Shown here: piece after piece, positions 22,482-35,486 of the stretch
Position numbering within the stretch: position 1 is the stretch's first letter
Layout: every line of letters begins with the position of its first letter
NCBI GenBank assembly: GCA_905250025.1
Contig: CAJNOJ010000048.1
Location: 310,001 to 374,000 of the forward strand
Direction: 5' to 3'
Source: Adineta ricciae
Lineage: Eukaryota > Rotifera > Eurotatoria > Adinetida > Adinetidae
Length of the DNA: 64,000 bases
The notes under the pieces: model-generated
The model's database searches: none
Seen by the model: only the letters and a program-made list of their open reading frames with translations
Told to the model about the DNA's origin: nothing
Translations under genes and position numbers: made by a program

Positions 22482-25147
22482 CTAAGAACCCTTTTCACAT
22501 GAACAGATTTCACATGTTCGAGAGGAGCCAGGATTGATAAAAGTACAACGCGGACAATTCCATTGAGACAAAGTCGAAGCTAAATCGGTTTGATCTTCAT
22601 AATCCATATAAGATGGTCGATTTGCTAATTCTGGTGAACCAGGAGCTAAAAACAAGTAACATTTCATTTGTGAAAACAAAATCCATTTGATTTAGACATA
22701 CTTTGAGTTTGAAGCACTTGAACAATCGTCTGCCAATCAGAACCTTCCATCCATGTCTCAACACCGTTAAGATCATTCGTACGTAGAGAGTCAAGTAAAG
22801 GATCCAATTGATCCTAAAGAAACATCACCCATCGCAGGAATCGAAGAATAGGTCGCCTTACCATTGAAAATGAAATAATGTCATTGACAGCCAAATATCT
22901 TAATAGATGGATATCAGCGAGAATATCTGTTGCTTTATATTGACTTGCACTTGATGTCGTCACACCTGTAGCACCAGTTTTTGAAAATTGTTTTAAATAT
23001 GATGCTAATGCATTCATATCCTATAGAAATGATTGAATATCGAAGTCAAATGTTGACTTTGTCTTACTTGTAATTCTCCAATTTGCATTCGATTTTCTAC
23101 ACAAAATGGCGTTTTCACTGACGCACAATCATCATTAAATGTTGATTGTATTTGAGCATCAGCCGAAGGAAAACCTGTTGGAACGTCAATGATAAGATAT
23201 TCAAGTGGTAATGGACGGGCTATTTTCATAATTTCGTTATTATACGAATCTTTTTCCTATAAAATGAAATAAAGGTTTAAATCAATTTATTGCATGTGTT
23301 TTTCACTTTATAGTAAACGTCAGGAACGTATTGTTCGGAACTTGTCTCTTTGATAAAACCCAGCTCGGGTGCGTCGTATGTAGGTAGTAAAATTTTTGAC
23401 TTTTCTAAAGCCATGCACTGATTGGAAACTTGATAGCCTTCGAAATGAATTTGACCTGACGCATCACCGGTAACAACGACAGTGACAAATTTCGAGCCAA
23501 AATAACCATCCGGCGAGCACTTGCATATATTTGGATGTTTGTTTTGCAGCCAAGCTGCTGTTATACATTCTTGCGCACTTAAAAAGTAGGAGTTCTGTAA
23601 GAGAAAAAAAAGACATTGAACTTCTTTTCGAAAAAATTCACTCTTTATTTGATACGTACTACATTACCCCGATGATGAAGAACAGGACCACCACCAGACT
23701 TGGATTCATCTGGTACAAGATCAGTGAAAATCCATCCGATTCGACGAACATTGAGACGACGAGCTAGATCATCAATCAATGCTTCATGTGGATCTGGAAG
23801 ATTCAATTTAACACTGTCTCTCGATGTTTCCTAGAAAATACAATGAACCAACAGTACTGAACTCATTCGCAACTTCATCAATACGAACTTGTGGTGGTTC
23901 ATAAATAGCAGCAATAACTGCACGAACACCAAGTGGCACACCATCGTATACTTCATATCGTCCGTATAGAAAACCAATCCGTTGATGACCTGATAATCGC
24001 CAATAGTTCAGAAAACGGTTGACCATGTTTCCATTCTCGAACATGATATTGTCGACATGACGATATGACTAGAAATTCGAACACCGGTATTAGCATCAAT
24101 TTTTGTAGACGCGAAGCAATAAATCATACCTGTCGCATTAGCGTAACGGGATTCGGTTGACATTTAGTGCAAACACCTGAGAGAAGGATTTTTCTTCACA
24201 AAAATATTGGACTTTCTTTTCTACAAATCGTTACCTTTCGGCCATGGTGCATGACCAGTTGGACATTTGTCTTTTATCGAGCAACTGATGTTTTCTAAGC
24301 TGGCGAATGTCGTTCTAAAACCACAACATCGAATCGTACCAGATAAAATTCTAAAATCAAGCAATTTACCTGTCACTATGCGATGAACTTTGTAGTTTTC
24401 TGATGTATGCTCGAAATGACATGTGTTTTATCGGTGGATTTCGATTTTTTAAAAATTCCTCGTCATAGGGTTCAATCGGTATACAGTGAATACATTTTCC
24501 ATGAATATTATGATGACACCTAAACAGACAGGGGAAAACACAACAAAAATAAGTTGTTCGCGAAAAACATCTGCTTCATACAATTGTGGATCTCGTTTTC
24601 GAGGTATTCGTCCATCGATCTTATCTAATTGTACATCAACCTCATCCTCTTTGACATCAATACTGCTGACATTCATTTTTCCTATGGAGTTGGATTGAAA
24701 CGATCCAATTTTAGGTGATGCATAACTATTTCCATTAGTTGGTGTATCCGATTTGAAATCTAATGGTACATGTGGTGATGAAGTTACTTCAGGCGGGAAT
24801 AAATTTTCTTGTTCAGGAACTAAATAGATCATATCGCCATGTTTTAAAGCATTTTTCGTTGATGATCGAGATACAGGTGATCGTTTATTTTTTTCTTTAT
24901 ACAACGTAAATCCATCTGTCGATGGTAATGAAAACGTTTGAGCAACCTGAAATAGTGTGAAATTGATTTCAAAAATGCCCTTTCTTCATTTTGTTTTACT
25001 TTGTCGTAGATTTGTTTGTTTGTATCTTGAGGAGTGATGTCAACTCGTTTGGTACCTTCCGAGGATTGGATACGGAGAACCTAATAATGAACAAAACAAT
25101 GAATAATTTAGGGAAAGGCATCTTCATCGTACGTATGTTTTTGACAT
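22482..25147 (-). CDS. NPLOC4: NPL4 homolog, p97/VCP ubiquitin cofactor
   Basis: About eleven exons. Order: N-terminal ubiquitin-like UBX-type domain ([15 protein letters not shown] to [12 protein letters not shown]), zf-NPL4 with [17 protein letters not shown] and [12 protein letters not shown], second zinc site [16 protein letters not shown], the NPL4 MPN domain ([19 protein letters not shown] and [18 protein letters not shown]), the C-terminal domain with [12 protein letters not shown], and a terminal RanBP2-type NZF finger ([14 protein letters not shown]) that binds ubiquitin. With UFD1 it recruits polyubiquitinated clients to p97. The MPN lacks JAMM zinc ligands, as in other NPL4. The first coding exon is only five codons (ATG at 25147), inferred from an in-frame donor; moderate certainty. 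The linker between UBX and zf-NPL4 is long and Ser/Asn-rich. Confidence 0.94.
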
Positions 25148-26132
25148 TTGAATTAAACTAAAAATTTATCTAAAGTTACACGTATTACGTCGAAAATGAT
25201 CTAGAAGGTGAAGAATAAACGACAGAATGAATCTATATATTATTGTTGTTGAGAGAGAGAGAGAGAGACGAGCGTGTGACAGAAACATACATACATTGGT
25301 TAAGTCAGCTGATTGAATTGAATGAAAATAATTTTTTTGCATTTTTCTTCTTTTTTATTTAATCAACTAAACACAGGAGAAAGTTTTGCTATTTTATTCG
25401 AAAACTTTTTTTTTCCTTTACTCATCGAAGAGGTCAGATGCGCGAATCTGATTGGTCTAAAATCAAATAGCCAATATACATCACACACAAAGGAGCACGC
25501 ACCTTTGTTAACTACGTTTTTCATATGAAATGAATATTATTCATGTATACTCGTGACTATCATAGAGAATATTCGCAGATGACATCGGATTATTTCAGCA
25601 TAACTACACACCGATGAAAGACGAAAAGATACCCATTTTGTCTACCCGACAGCAAATTCATGCGCGCGAAAGAGTGTAATTACAGTAAATATGCAGGTCA
25701 TATGTTGATTCAAACGTTGACTAACTACTTGACTTGTTTTTTTTTCTTGAATACATGCTCTGATGACGCTCTTCGTCGTCATGAGTATACTTAATGTAAG
25801 TTATTATAGTAATTACCAAAGACGAACGTAAGGCTACTCAATTAATGTGCAATGCAAAATATAATTACTTCTCTTTTCTATATGACATTTGATGAAAATG
25901 AAATGCTACGCAAAACATTCATTTGGGAGTGATAGTTTCCATTTTATGATCACTGAAGGCGTAAGGAGAAAAAGGAGACTCTTTTGTAATTTGAAAAGCT
26001 TATTGTATTTAGTTCATACAAAACAAAAAGCATAATGAATTTTTCTTTGCTTTCAAAAGAAAAATGAAGCAGAGATAGTTAATAGTTGAATACTGTCTGT
26101 GTTTCTAGTATATCGAGTTCATGGGAAAATTC
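25148..26132. other. Intergenic region NPLOC4 / ADSS
   Basis: 5' flank of NPLOC4 and 3' flank of the adenylosuccinate synthetase gene, both minus strand. Contains a GA microsatellite (25249-25268). No gene recognised. Confidence 0.5.
25249..25268. repeat. (GA)n microsatellite
   Basis: About ten GA units about 100 bp upstream of the NPLOC4 start. Confidence 0.8.
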
Positions 26133-28018
26133 TTAAAAACAACGAATCATGGCCATACGATCTTTGCCTACACCGATCCATTTCACTAGAAGAGAAATTT
26201 GAAAAGAAGTAGAGAATTTAAGTCGATAACAAACCAGGAACACCGAGAAATTGTTCGATAAATTGAACGTATAGACGAGCATTGTGTGGAAGAGAGTTAA
26301 ATGTACGACATTCCGATGTCGAACGTCCTCGCCAACCAGGAAATGTCACGTACTCAACTTCGATATCATGCATTGTATCAACGGAAGCTAAACGAGGGAA
26401 CAGTTGAAAGTAGAAAGAGCTTGTATAGAGATAAGTTTATTCTTGTACCTGGAAAACTTGGCAACTCCACGCCATTGCGCTTGTAAGTTGTCGCAATTTT
26501 GATTTCCGCTAATTCATCAAGTGTGTCAAGTTTTGTTAAACACAATGCCGTAAAACCATTGATCATGGTTGTATATCGCAACAAAACAAGATCGAGCCAA
26601 CCACAACGGCGTTTTCGACCAGTGGTTACACCCCATTCGCGGCCGCGTGTTTGTAAATGTTCGCCAATTTCCTAATCGAAAAGTGAATGTCGATATTAAT
26701 TCAACTGTCTTTTGTACATACATTCTTCAATTCAGTAGGAAAGACACCGTCACCGACACGCGTCGTATAAGCTTTCACAACCCCATAGATATCACCGATA
26801 TATTTGGGGGCAAGACCAAGACCAGTGCACACACCACCAACACTGCAATTCGATGAAGTAACGTATGGATATGTACCTGAAGAGATAATCTTCTTCTTCT
26901 AGTTTGTCAAATTTTTGAAATTTACCAAAATCGATATCGAGCATGGTAGCATTGGCACCTTCGACAAGAATCTTTTTCGAGCCATCAAGAATCGATTGAT
27001 TCAAATAAGCAATCGTATCAATGATCATTGGACGGAAGTATTCAGCTAGTCCTTTGAATTGTTCGATAGTTTTTTCAATATCAATATCCAAATCGGGAAA
27101 GGTTAATTTATAGTAATTATAAAGACTGCGTAACTTGTCAGTAAAGATAGAAAAGTCGCCTATTAAGTCAACGACACGAATTCCATTGCGTGTTGCCTGA
27201 AAATCGCTGATTATCCGTACGATCATAAGACATAATAGACCCTTACTTTGGACGAATATGTTGGTCCAATTCCTTTTTTGGTTGTACCGAGACTAGAATT
27301 CATGTTGGAATGATCATCAACTCAATTTAGTTGTTCACTAATGTATACCTGCTCGTTCCACGTCCTCGTTCGATTAATCCATCACTTAACTTATGAAAAT
27401 CGAATACTAAGATAAGAGATATTCAGATTCACTTTCTCAATACGAACAATCTCTCTTTCTTCTTACCCAAATGTGCTCGATCGGAAATTAACAATCGTTC
27501 CTTCCAATTGGTAACACCTCGTGATTCATTCTTTTGTATTTCTTCTACTAATTCAGGAAGATTGACGACACAACCATTACCTAAACACGCATCACTTTAT
27601 CTTCCGTTTATGAACTTCGGTTAAAGCTCTTTACCAATGATATTCACACAATTTTGAAGATGAAAACCAGATGGAAGCATATGAAAATCGTATTCAACGC
27701 CTTCAACAACGACACTATGTCCTGCATTATTTCCACCCTATGGAAATTGAATTATTCAAACAAATTGTTCGACTGAATTGTCAACAACGATTTACTTGAC
27801 AACGACAGACAATATCAGCTTCCGATGCCAATAGATCGACTAATTTGCCCTTTCCCTAACGAACGATTCCATATTACTGATCGAAAAATCTCCTTTCACT
27901 ATTTACGTACTTCATCGCCCCATTGTGCACCGAGAACAATACAAACCGACGATGGATTTGGAAACGGATGTATCGACGCACTGCTACGTCGAGTGGCTGT
28001 TGTCGGACGAGACGCCAT
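26133..28018 (-). CDS. ADSS: Adenylosuccinate synthetase
   Basis: About ten exons with short introns. Catalyses GTP-dependent ligation of IMP and aspartate, the first committed step to AMP, in the cytosol. Landmarks in order: [18 protein letters not shown] (P-loop and catalytic Asp), [14 protein letters not shown] (catalytic His), [29 protein letters not shown], the helical [11 protein letters not shown] region, [67 protein letters not shown], and C-terminal [14 protein letters not shown]. The N-terminal extension before the P-loop is short and Ser/Thr-rich, as in animal ADSS. All active-site motifs are intact. Starts divergently from PEX14. Confidence 0.97.
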
Positions 28019-28634
28019 GCTAATACTTTTAGATCTATATAGGATTGAAAAAGAATAACACAAATAGTTTAGACAAACACAATGCTATAAAGCTGATGAT
28101 AAGCAATAAAAAGCGAGTATTTTTTTTCAAAATACAGGAAGAGAAAAGTTATGATAAATACCTCGATAAGTGCAGAAAAAAGCTCTATTACATATTTCTA
28201 TGATTGATACAACCAAGGTTCTAGTCGAAAATCAACGTGATCGCATCGTAATGTACACTGTTCCATGCTGACGTGATAAAACATTCTATGACCTAGAAAT
28301 AATAAATCTAAAAGACTCTGTGATGAGTTCGCACATGAAAGCATGTCAATTGGACGATTTTATATAGTGACAAAGTGACGTCATGTAAACAAATATCTAG
28401 TTTTCCACGAGTGCTTTTTATTGATTTTACACACAAATGAATAATAATGACGCGAAAAAATTATTATGCGAGATCAACGGAGACCTCTGCGACGTTCTTA
28501 TTGACGAGTTTGAACTCGAATAGAAAGATGAATGACTCACAAAGTCTGTCTACCACTTATCTCGTTTTCTTTCTTTCGATATCCGAAGGAAAAAGTTGCC
28601 GATAGCTTCAGATACGATGACCGATCAAACCTCG
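28019..28634. promoter_or_regulatory. Divergent intergenic region (ADSS / PEX14)
   Basis: 616 bp between two divergent start codons; should hold both promoters. No ORF with coding character and no repeat. Confidence 0.45.
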
Positions 28635-29482
28635 ATGCCAGACAACATTCGATCAGATATGGTACGAGGAGAACTTTCAATGTTACCAAATCTCTATTTT
28701 TCTCGCAATTTAGGTTGAGATAGCTGCTGGTTTTCTACAGAATCCGAAGATTGCCAGTGAAGATATGGAAAGAAAACGTGTATTTTTACAAAAGAAGGGT
28801 CAGTCGAACTTGTCCGTCTTCGCTCCTCCGAACAAACCTCGTCATTTCAGGTCTGACGGATACTGAAATCAATCACGCTTTTCAACGTCTACCGTCGCAA
28901 GGTTGAGTTTCTCATTTTCGATCGATTGATTCGTCTAGAATTTCATTGATATCTGCAGAGACAATAGAACAAAGCAATCCAAAGCAACCATCATCCTATT
29001 TATATCGTTTTGTGAAAGATGTAGCTATCGCTGGGCTTCTCGTATTTCTCATACAACTAATCAAACGCTCGTTTCGTTCAGTAAGTAAATCTGTTTATCC
29101 TAAACGAATTTTTCTTCTATTTCAATAATAGAATCAACCGAACGAATTGCAAGAAACCATAAAAAGTCTTCAAAAGACCATTGAAGATATGCAAACAAGC
29201 GTTGTTAAACTTGAGCAAGCATCCGATCAATTAGATCTAAAGATTCGAACATCGAATGCTCATCCGTCCTCGTCAGTCATCAATGAAATTAGACAAGAAG
29301 TTCAATTGCTCAAAGAAACTTTCCTAAATCGATCACAGTTCCCAGCGATCCCATCGGTTCGACCGATCGCTTCTCGTGTAACGAATTCCACGCTGACAGA
29401 TAGTGAGAATGATGGTATTATCATCATATCTGAACACGATAAAAAGAGTGACGATGAAAATCTTCCATCAACCGATTATTGA
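28635..29482 (+). CDS. PEX14: Peroxisomal docking protein Pex14 (short form)
   Basis: Five exons, about 211 residues, versus about 377 in human. The N-terminal PEX14 domain is clear: MVEIAAGFLQNPKIASEDME, KRVFLQKKGLTDTEI and AFQRLPSQ, the helical fold that binds WxxxF motifs of PEX5. A hydrophobic segment follows (VAIAGLLVFLIQLI), then a coiled coil (LQETIKSLQKTIEDMQ.. VVKLEQASDQLDLKI). The tail is Ser/Asp-rich. It docks cargo-loaded PEX5 at the peroxisome membrane. The proline-rich and extended C-terminal parts of vertebrate PEX14 are missing. The 5'-most ATG at 28635 gives a nine-codon exon that joins in frame to the domain. Confidence 0.92.
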
Positions 29483-29833
29483 TTCGCTTTGCTTGTCAAT
29501 AGGCATTTTTTACATCTAGTAAAATGATATTTTTCGACGAAGAAGTCTTCTGTTACTAATTGAAAAAGTATGTCGTTTGATATGAATTTTATTATAAATT
29601 AAATGGAAAGAAGAGAAAAAATATTCATGGCAAATATGAGTTTAATCTTCTTTGCAAACAAAGCAAGAAAAAGGAGAAACTTTCTAATTGTATTGCATTA
29701 CACATGTGAGTGAAGTGAAAGCGTTGAACTTCTAGTTTGTTTTCTGAATTAAACTCTCAACTTAACACATATCTGGCAATCGTGTAATTAACTAAATAGC
29801 TGTACAATAAACATGAAGAATTCTTTCTTTATG
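29483..29833. other. Convergent intergenic region
   Basis: 351 bp holding the 3' ends of PEX14 (+) and the orphan membrane protein gene (-). AT-rich; nothing else seen. Confidence 0.5.
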
Positions 29834-32800
29834 CTACACCTCGAATTCATCGGTCCATTCAACACTGTTCCCAAGTAATTTTGTCACTTTATTCCATTCA
29901 CGTTCGCGTTCGTATTGAGGATCAAGATTGAAACGTACTTTCGGTTTTAATGCTTGCTGTTGAGATGTTTGATCGTCTGAATTATCCAATGTTTTGTTTG
30001 TCGCTGTTATTTTCATGATCGAAGTCGGCTGAGTACGGTTCCCTTCGGTTGGTGTTGAGATTAACGCGGAAAGTAAATCATCTTCTTGCATGATGAATAT
30101 ATCACGATCATCGGTTGTCCAAAGATTATTGATTTTGTGCTGCTCTTCCTTTTGTGATAATTCAAATTCTTGCACAAGATCGATTTCTCCATTATCAGCA
30201 CTATCATCGCCTTCGGATATGTCGTTAGCTGAGCTTTCCTGTGTATCATCCTCTTCGGATGTGATTTGAGATTGTGGAGTTGTTATTGTATCACAATAGA
30301 AGTCTGAACGCTTTGTTGCTGAACTTTTCAACGATACGGATTCATCTGTGGTTTGATCAACAGCTAAAACAAAAGTAACAATAAATCGATGTGATAGATA
30401 CATTGGATGCGTCTACATACATGTGGAATTCGAATTACTGTTATTGCCAAACTGTTCTGCAGACATTGTGGACGGAGTAGAAGACGATTTATCATAGAGT
30501 GCATTTTCGGAGACTTTCTGTGCTGAGGATGAAATGGGTTTGACGGTAACGATTGGCTTTTGCAGTTCTTTAACTTTGAATTCATATATGGAATATTTTT
30601 CTGGTTGATTCATTGATGAAACGCTGTCTTCATCATCATCTTCATCACATGATGTTTCAGATAATAGATGAGATCGTGGTACATCGAAATGTTTGACTTC
30701 AACATCAGGCGACGAGCCAACGTTCGGGAAACAGTCATTGTTGGTAAAACACGATGATGATTTCTTTGTCATATCCCAGAAATGTTCATCGATTGGTGAT
30801 GACATCGGAAGAAAATCATCGTCGACAAGAACACCGGATGGTTTGCTATTGTCATCGAATTCTAGACTAGTCAAACTACGTATAGATGTAAGAGTTGCTG
30901 TCGATGATGTCGATGATGTTTCATGAATCGTTGAAATCAATGCCACTGGTCGAGCAAGAGGTTCGCGTTTTGTTGCTAAAGACTGAAATTCCATGGAACG
31001 TGAATGGCCATTGACATCTACTTGATGTCGTTGTTTTGACAATGGTAAAGTTGTATTCGAATGTGGAATATTAATTGGTGTTGAACGTTGATAATCATTT
31101 GTTTGAGTAGTAGATGCATTCTATCGAACAACAACAAAGAAATCAAACAAAACATGACGATCTATTTTTAACAAGACGAAAAAAAAAGAAAAGAAATCAT
31201 TCAGATGTGTAATGTTTTCTTCGTCGGTGTATTTACTAACAAAATAATAATGTCTGGATAAATACGCAAATAATAAATGAATGAATGAATGAATGAATCG
31301 CATTCGTTGGTGAAGGAAAAGGAAAAACAATGTTTCTATTTTCTACAGTAAAACGCAGAATGTTTCAACTCACCGCTACTGGTTGTAAAGATTTGCCATT
31401 GACGGGTTTGAATGTTTGTGAATGTGGTTGAATCGGTTTGGGTGAAATTGTTCGATTGAGAATATTCATATCGGAATATGAACCATTAGCTAATAGATCC
31501 GCATTTAGACGATCGATTAGTGAATTAGCATCACTGTCATCGTCATCGGTTGTGTGACGGCACCTAACCTGGTTATACTGATGAAATTGGTCGAAAGCAT
31601 TTGTTATTAAATGACTACACGCTTGATGATTATTTGCACGCTCGATACTTTCTACAGGTGACGTCACTGTTGTTGTGCTCGAAGCACTATCATCAATGAA
31701 GCGAAAACGTTCAATTTTTTGCATGAAAGCTTTTTGATAAGATGGTAATGTTGTTGACCCAATTGATGTTATACTCGACGCTTTTTTACAATGATGAGTT
31801 TTGAACGAAGTAGTGGATTGATATGGTAAGAATGATGATCGATCGCTATTGTCGGAATCAACAGGAACTGTTTGCGAAGATATGGTTTTGGTTGTTGTCG
31901 ACGTCGTGGAATCGATTGTCGAACAGAAAACACGTGGTTGTCTAGCGAAAGAGTTTCGACGAAGGACTGAGGCAAAGGTTGCGCGCCGTCGGGATTTCAA
32001 ATCGATACTATTGCTGTTACAATTCTCGCCGTCGGCATTCGTAGACGTCAATGAAGAACAAAACGGATGCGAGTTCGAAGGACGTACGAGTGGTAACAGT
32101 GCATTGAGAGAATATTTACGAGTCGTATGATTTGATGAATTTTTAATCGTTGGTACAAATTCTGTTGTTAATAATGGCGTTTGATCGTCACACTAAATAA
32201 AAGAAAGGAGATCTGAACGTTTTTCTTTCTACTTCTAATCTTAAATTAATCGAAATATGACTAGGTTTTCTTTCTAACCTNNNNNNNNNNNNNNNNNNNN
32301 NNNNTTTTCTTTTTCTTTTCCTCTTCTTCTTTCACTCTCCTTGCGTGTCTCTATTGAATCGTTTATTATGTCACAGTTCTTTGCACACGAAATCATCTTG
32401 AAGACTTACTCCAACACTTCCACGTCTCGAACTGGGCTCATTGTATTGTGCAGCGCGAGCGCGCAATATATCCGTTTGTGGATTATCTTCTTCTCGATGT
32501 CGACATGCATTTCTAGATAGAGAAAAAAGAAAATCATATTCATCATTTTTCAAACCATCACCAAAGATTAACTTTCATCGTTGACCACTTCGTCGCAAGA
32601 CAATTTGACTTACATATAATTACAAATGATCGATGCTATCTCCATTTTCTTCTTTCTCCTTTATTTGAAATTAGATGTTTATGCAATAAAGAAAAACTCA
32701 ACATCTCATCGATTCATGTCTCGACACTGATCACAATTCATTTTCTTTTCAATCATCTCGCTGATAACCATACACATTTGGTTCAATCATGCGAATTATA

Positions 32801-33217
32801 ATTCTCTTACCTAAACCGAAAGATAGCAATGATTATCATAATGAAACTAATGATGAGAACAACAGTTACGATAACTTTGATTTGCGTTCGAGTGAAATCT
32901 AGATGAAAAAAGTTGAAGACAACGATCAAGATGAAAGTGAACTTGCTCGTTCCGTTCGAAGTCGAAAACAATCGCGTTTGACTCGTTGATGAAGTTGTGT
33001 GAACATCGGTCAAATTGAAAGTTTTCGTCTCGAGATGTTTTCGAAATCGACGTTTCCAATCGTAACGACGAAATGATGATGTGGAATAAATGAGCCAGGA
33101 CATTGTGTCATTCTTCTGCTGACTATTGTTATCCAATAGTGAAGAAATAATTGGATTGATGAATGATAAACTTTCGATCAGAAATAAAATACTCGTAAAG
33201 AAATGATTGATGTGCAT
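29834..33217 (-). CDS. Unrecognised single-pass membrane protein with long Ser/Thr-rich cytoplasmic tail
   Basis: Five exons read (33217-about 32812, about 32519-32412, about 32192-31372, about 31119-30420, 30364-29834) with matching phases; about 850 residues. N-terminus is a hydrophobic signal segment (FFTSILFLIESLSFI), then a short extracellular part with NLT and NGT sequons, a second hydrophobic stretch (FTFILIVVFNFFHL), and a strong membrane helix (VIVTVVLIISFIMIIIAIF) followed by RFRN and an Arg-rich juxtamembrane segment. The remaining 700 residues are low-complexity Ser/Thr/Asp with an acidic patch (EDDDED) and the C-terminal box KPKVRFNLDPQYERE. KVRF fits an RVxF-type PP1 docking motif (inference). 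No domain recognised. The N-gap lies inside the intron between exons 2 and 3, so a small exon could be missing. Confidence 0.65.
31277..31298. repeat. (ATGA)n microsatellite
   Basis: Five to six ATGA units in an intron of the orphan membrane protein gene. Confidence 0.8.
32281..32304. other. Assembly gap (24 N)
   Basis: Run of N bases flanked by pyrimidine-rich low-complexity sequence within an intron of the orphan membrane protein gene. Confidence 0.99.
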
Positions 33218-35486
33218 TTTCTTTCGAGAATACGCTCATGTCTCGGGTTTTTTTTTTCGTTCGAGACTATCTCAACAAAGAAGAAATCAATAAATTATTA
33301 AACAATGAAAATAAACGGATGATAAACATTGTAAGCCATCTGTAAAAGAAGTATTTCGATTAATCTAACATAGAAAAAGAAAAAGAAAGAAACAAAGAGA
33401 AAATACATTTCACGATATCTCATCTCGTTGTCTTTTTCCTTGTGTGAAGAGAAGAAAAAAGATCATCTCATTGTCAAATTTATTCAGGCAACCCTCGTCG
33501 TCAACACACATGATCCAATACATCACACATTGAGAAAACCAACTATTTGAACTGTCAAATTCAATTATGATCATATCTCACACTATAGATTATCCAACTA
33601 GACGTAATCCATTATTGTATATATCTATCTCTTCATTCCCTCTCTCTCTCGCGTACTTCATTCTATTAGTGTCGTCTCAAGTTATTAGTGTATATTTAAC
33701 ACGGGAACTTCTGGCAGTGATCAATGAGTACGGGACACACATTTTTTTTCTTTCATTAAATAATAAACTCGTTTACTAGTATTTCGAATAGAGATTAATT
33801 ACAGCAGACACATGGTAGTAATTATCGTCGACGAGAATTCTTTTGATCTCATCTCCGAGAGAGAAAACTTTGCCTCGTCGACAAGTTATACTTACATGAA
33901 ATGTTTCAGAATTCATCTGTTAAAAAAAGAAAATCTTTTGTCTAATTATTTCAAGATCACTTCGGGAAGGCAAACAAAAGTGCACAAATTCTATTTTTAT
34001 TGTTTCACTAGCGCACGTTCTCGCGTTTTCTTTTCATTCTAGTCGGAATGCATAGATGCATACAGCGAAAAAAAAAAGAAATGTATCTGTTGCTTAAAGG
34101 AAGAAAGTTGAGTTAATGCGCACGTTAGTGCAACAAGTTATTTAGAATTTTCTCTGGTGACAAACGACGAGAAGAAGAAAAAAGAAAATAAAACGCGAAG
34201 ATACGACTAACTAACTAGCTTACTATTAGGTCATTCACGATTACACATGCCTCACGGAGATATGAATAGCAAAATATCAACGTTGTTGATATTCTCGACG
34301 TTCTTTGCCAGATAGTAGTGAGCAACAAAAGCCTATCTTGACATTGTTCCGATACGAACATCAAGAAAGAAAGAGAGAGAACTTTGCATGTTAGCTGAAG
34401 TTTTTTTTTCCTGGAACAATGAGTTAAAGATTCACTCACAGCAGATGTGAGAGAAACCTTGATATGTAGAAGCAGATGGAACTATCATACACTATTCCTG
34501 TGCGAAAATTTTCGATTAATAAAATAAAAAAAAAGAAACGACTTACGATATTCAATCATTGGAAACATGTCTAGTTTCACTGATATTCATTGGACGTGTA
34601 ATAGCTGATTAACGCTCGAATTGTCAGGAAAAAAATGGTTGGAAATATAATTTCTTGATACGTCTTTCTCGATTAATTAATACCTATGCTTTTCTGCGCG
34701 AGAAAAATGAGTGTCTTACATCAGACCATAATCAAATAATGATTGTGTCACAACGTCTATATTTATATGCGAAAGAAAAAAAGAGTCGCTGAAAGTCTTT
34801 CTTCTCACCCACGACTGGCAGATACAAAGTATTGAAAGAAAAAACTTGTTGATCAATCAGAGAAAGAGAACTTTTGCTCCTCTAATCGAATTATTTCAAT
34901 CGACACATCCAATCAAATATATCGACATGTTTGTTTCATTAATGAATGCACTGAATCAGGTTAGTTCTTTCTCAACATTTCACGCTGGAATGATCAGCTT
35001 CACAAGTGCGAGAGGACAATTTTGAGGGTGATTGGTATAGAATCAAAACTCTTCAGGTGTTTTTAATAATTATATACTTTTCAGGGTAATGTATCTATTC
35101 ATTAGAGATATCACAGTGAATTACATAGATAGTTCTTTTAGTTAGATGAGAATTTCTTGCTCGTTGACATTCTAAACTTTAAATTGATGATATGATATTT
35201 CATATTCCGTTTTGAACCGACTATAACAAGTATGCTAATGTTGATATCGATGTTGCATTAGAACCCTTTTCATTCAGTGAATGATCATCGTGTTTTAATA
35301 ACATATATAGAAAGAAACAATACACAAGAAGAAGTTGAATTAAGACTTCTGATATTCGAAAGTGTCTGTATCTAAAGAGAACATTTACACATAGAAGTTT
35401 GCTGAGATAAAACAACGATTTAATATTTTACTTGTATGGTCTATGTGTTGGTTTTGGCTGGTATTATTAGATCTGTACGATGTTGC
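33218..35486. other. 2.3-kb intergenic region
   Basis: 5' flank of the orphan membrane protein gene and 3' flank of the RBR ligase gene. AT-rich with many A/T homopolymers; only short, mutually overlapping ORFs. No RNA gene, transposon or repeat family recognised. Confidence 0.5.

Noticed and set aside
30693-32130. Plus-strand Asp/Val-rich ORFs (30693-30926, 31849-32130)
   Set aside because: They are antisense shadows of the Ser/Thr/Asp-rich orphan protein exons.
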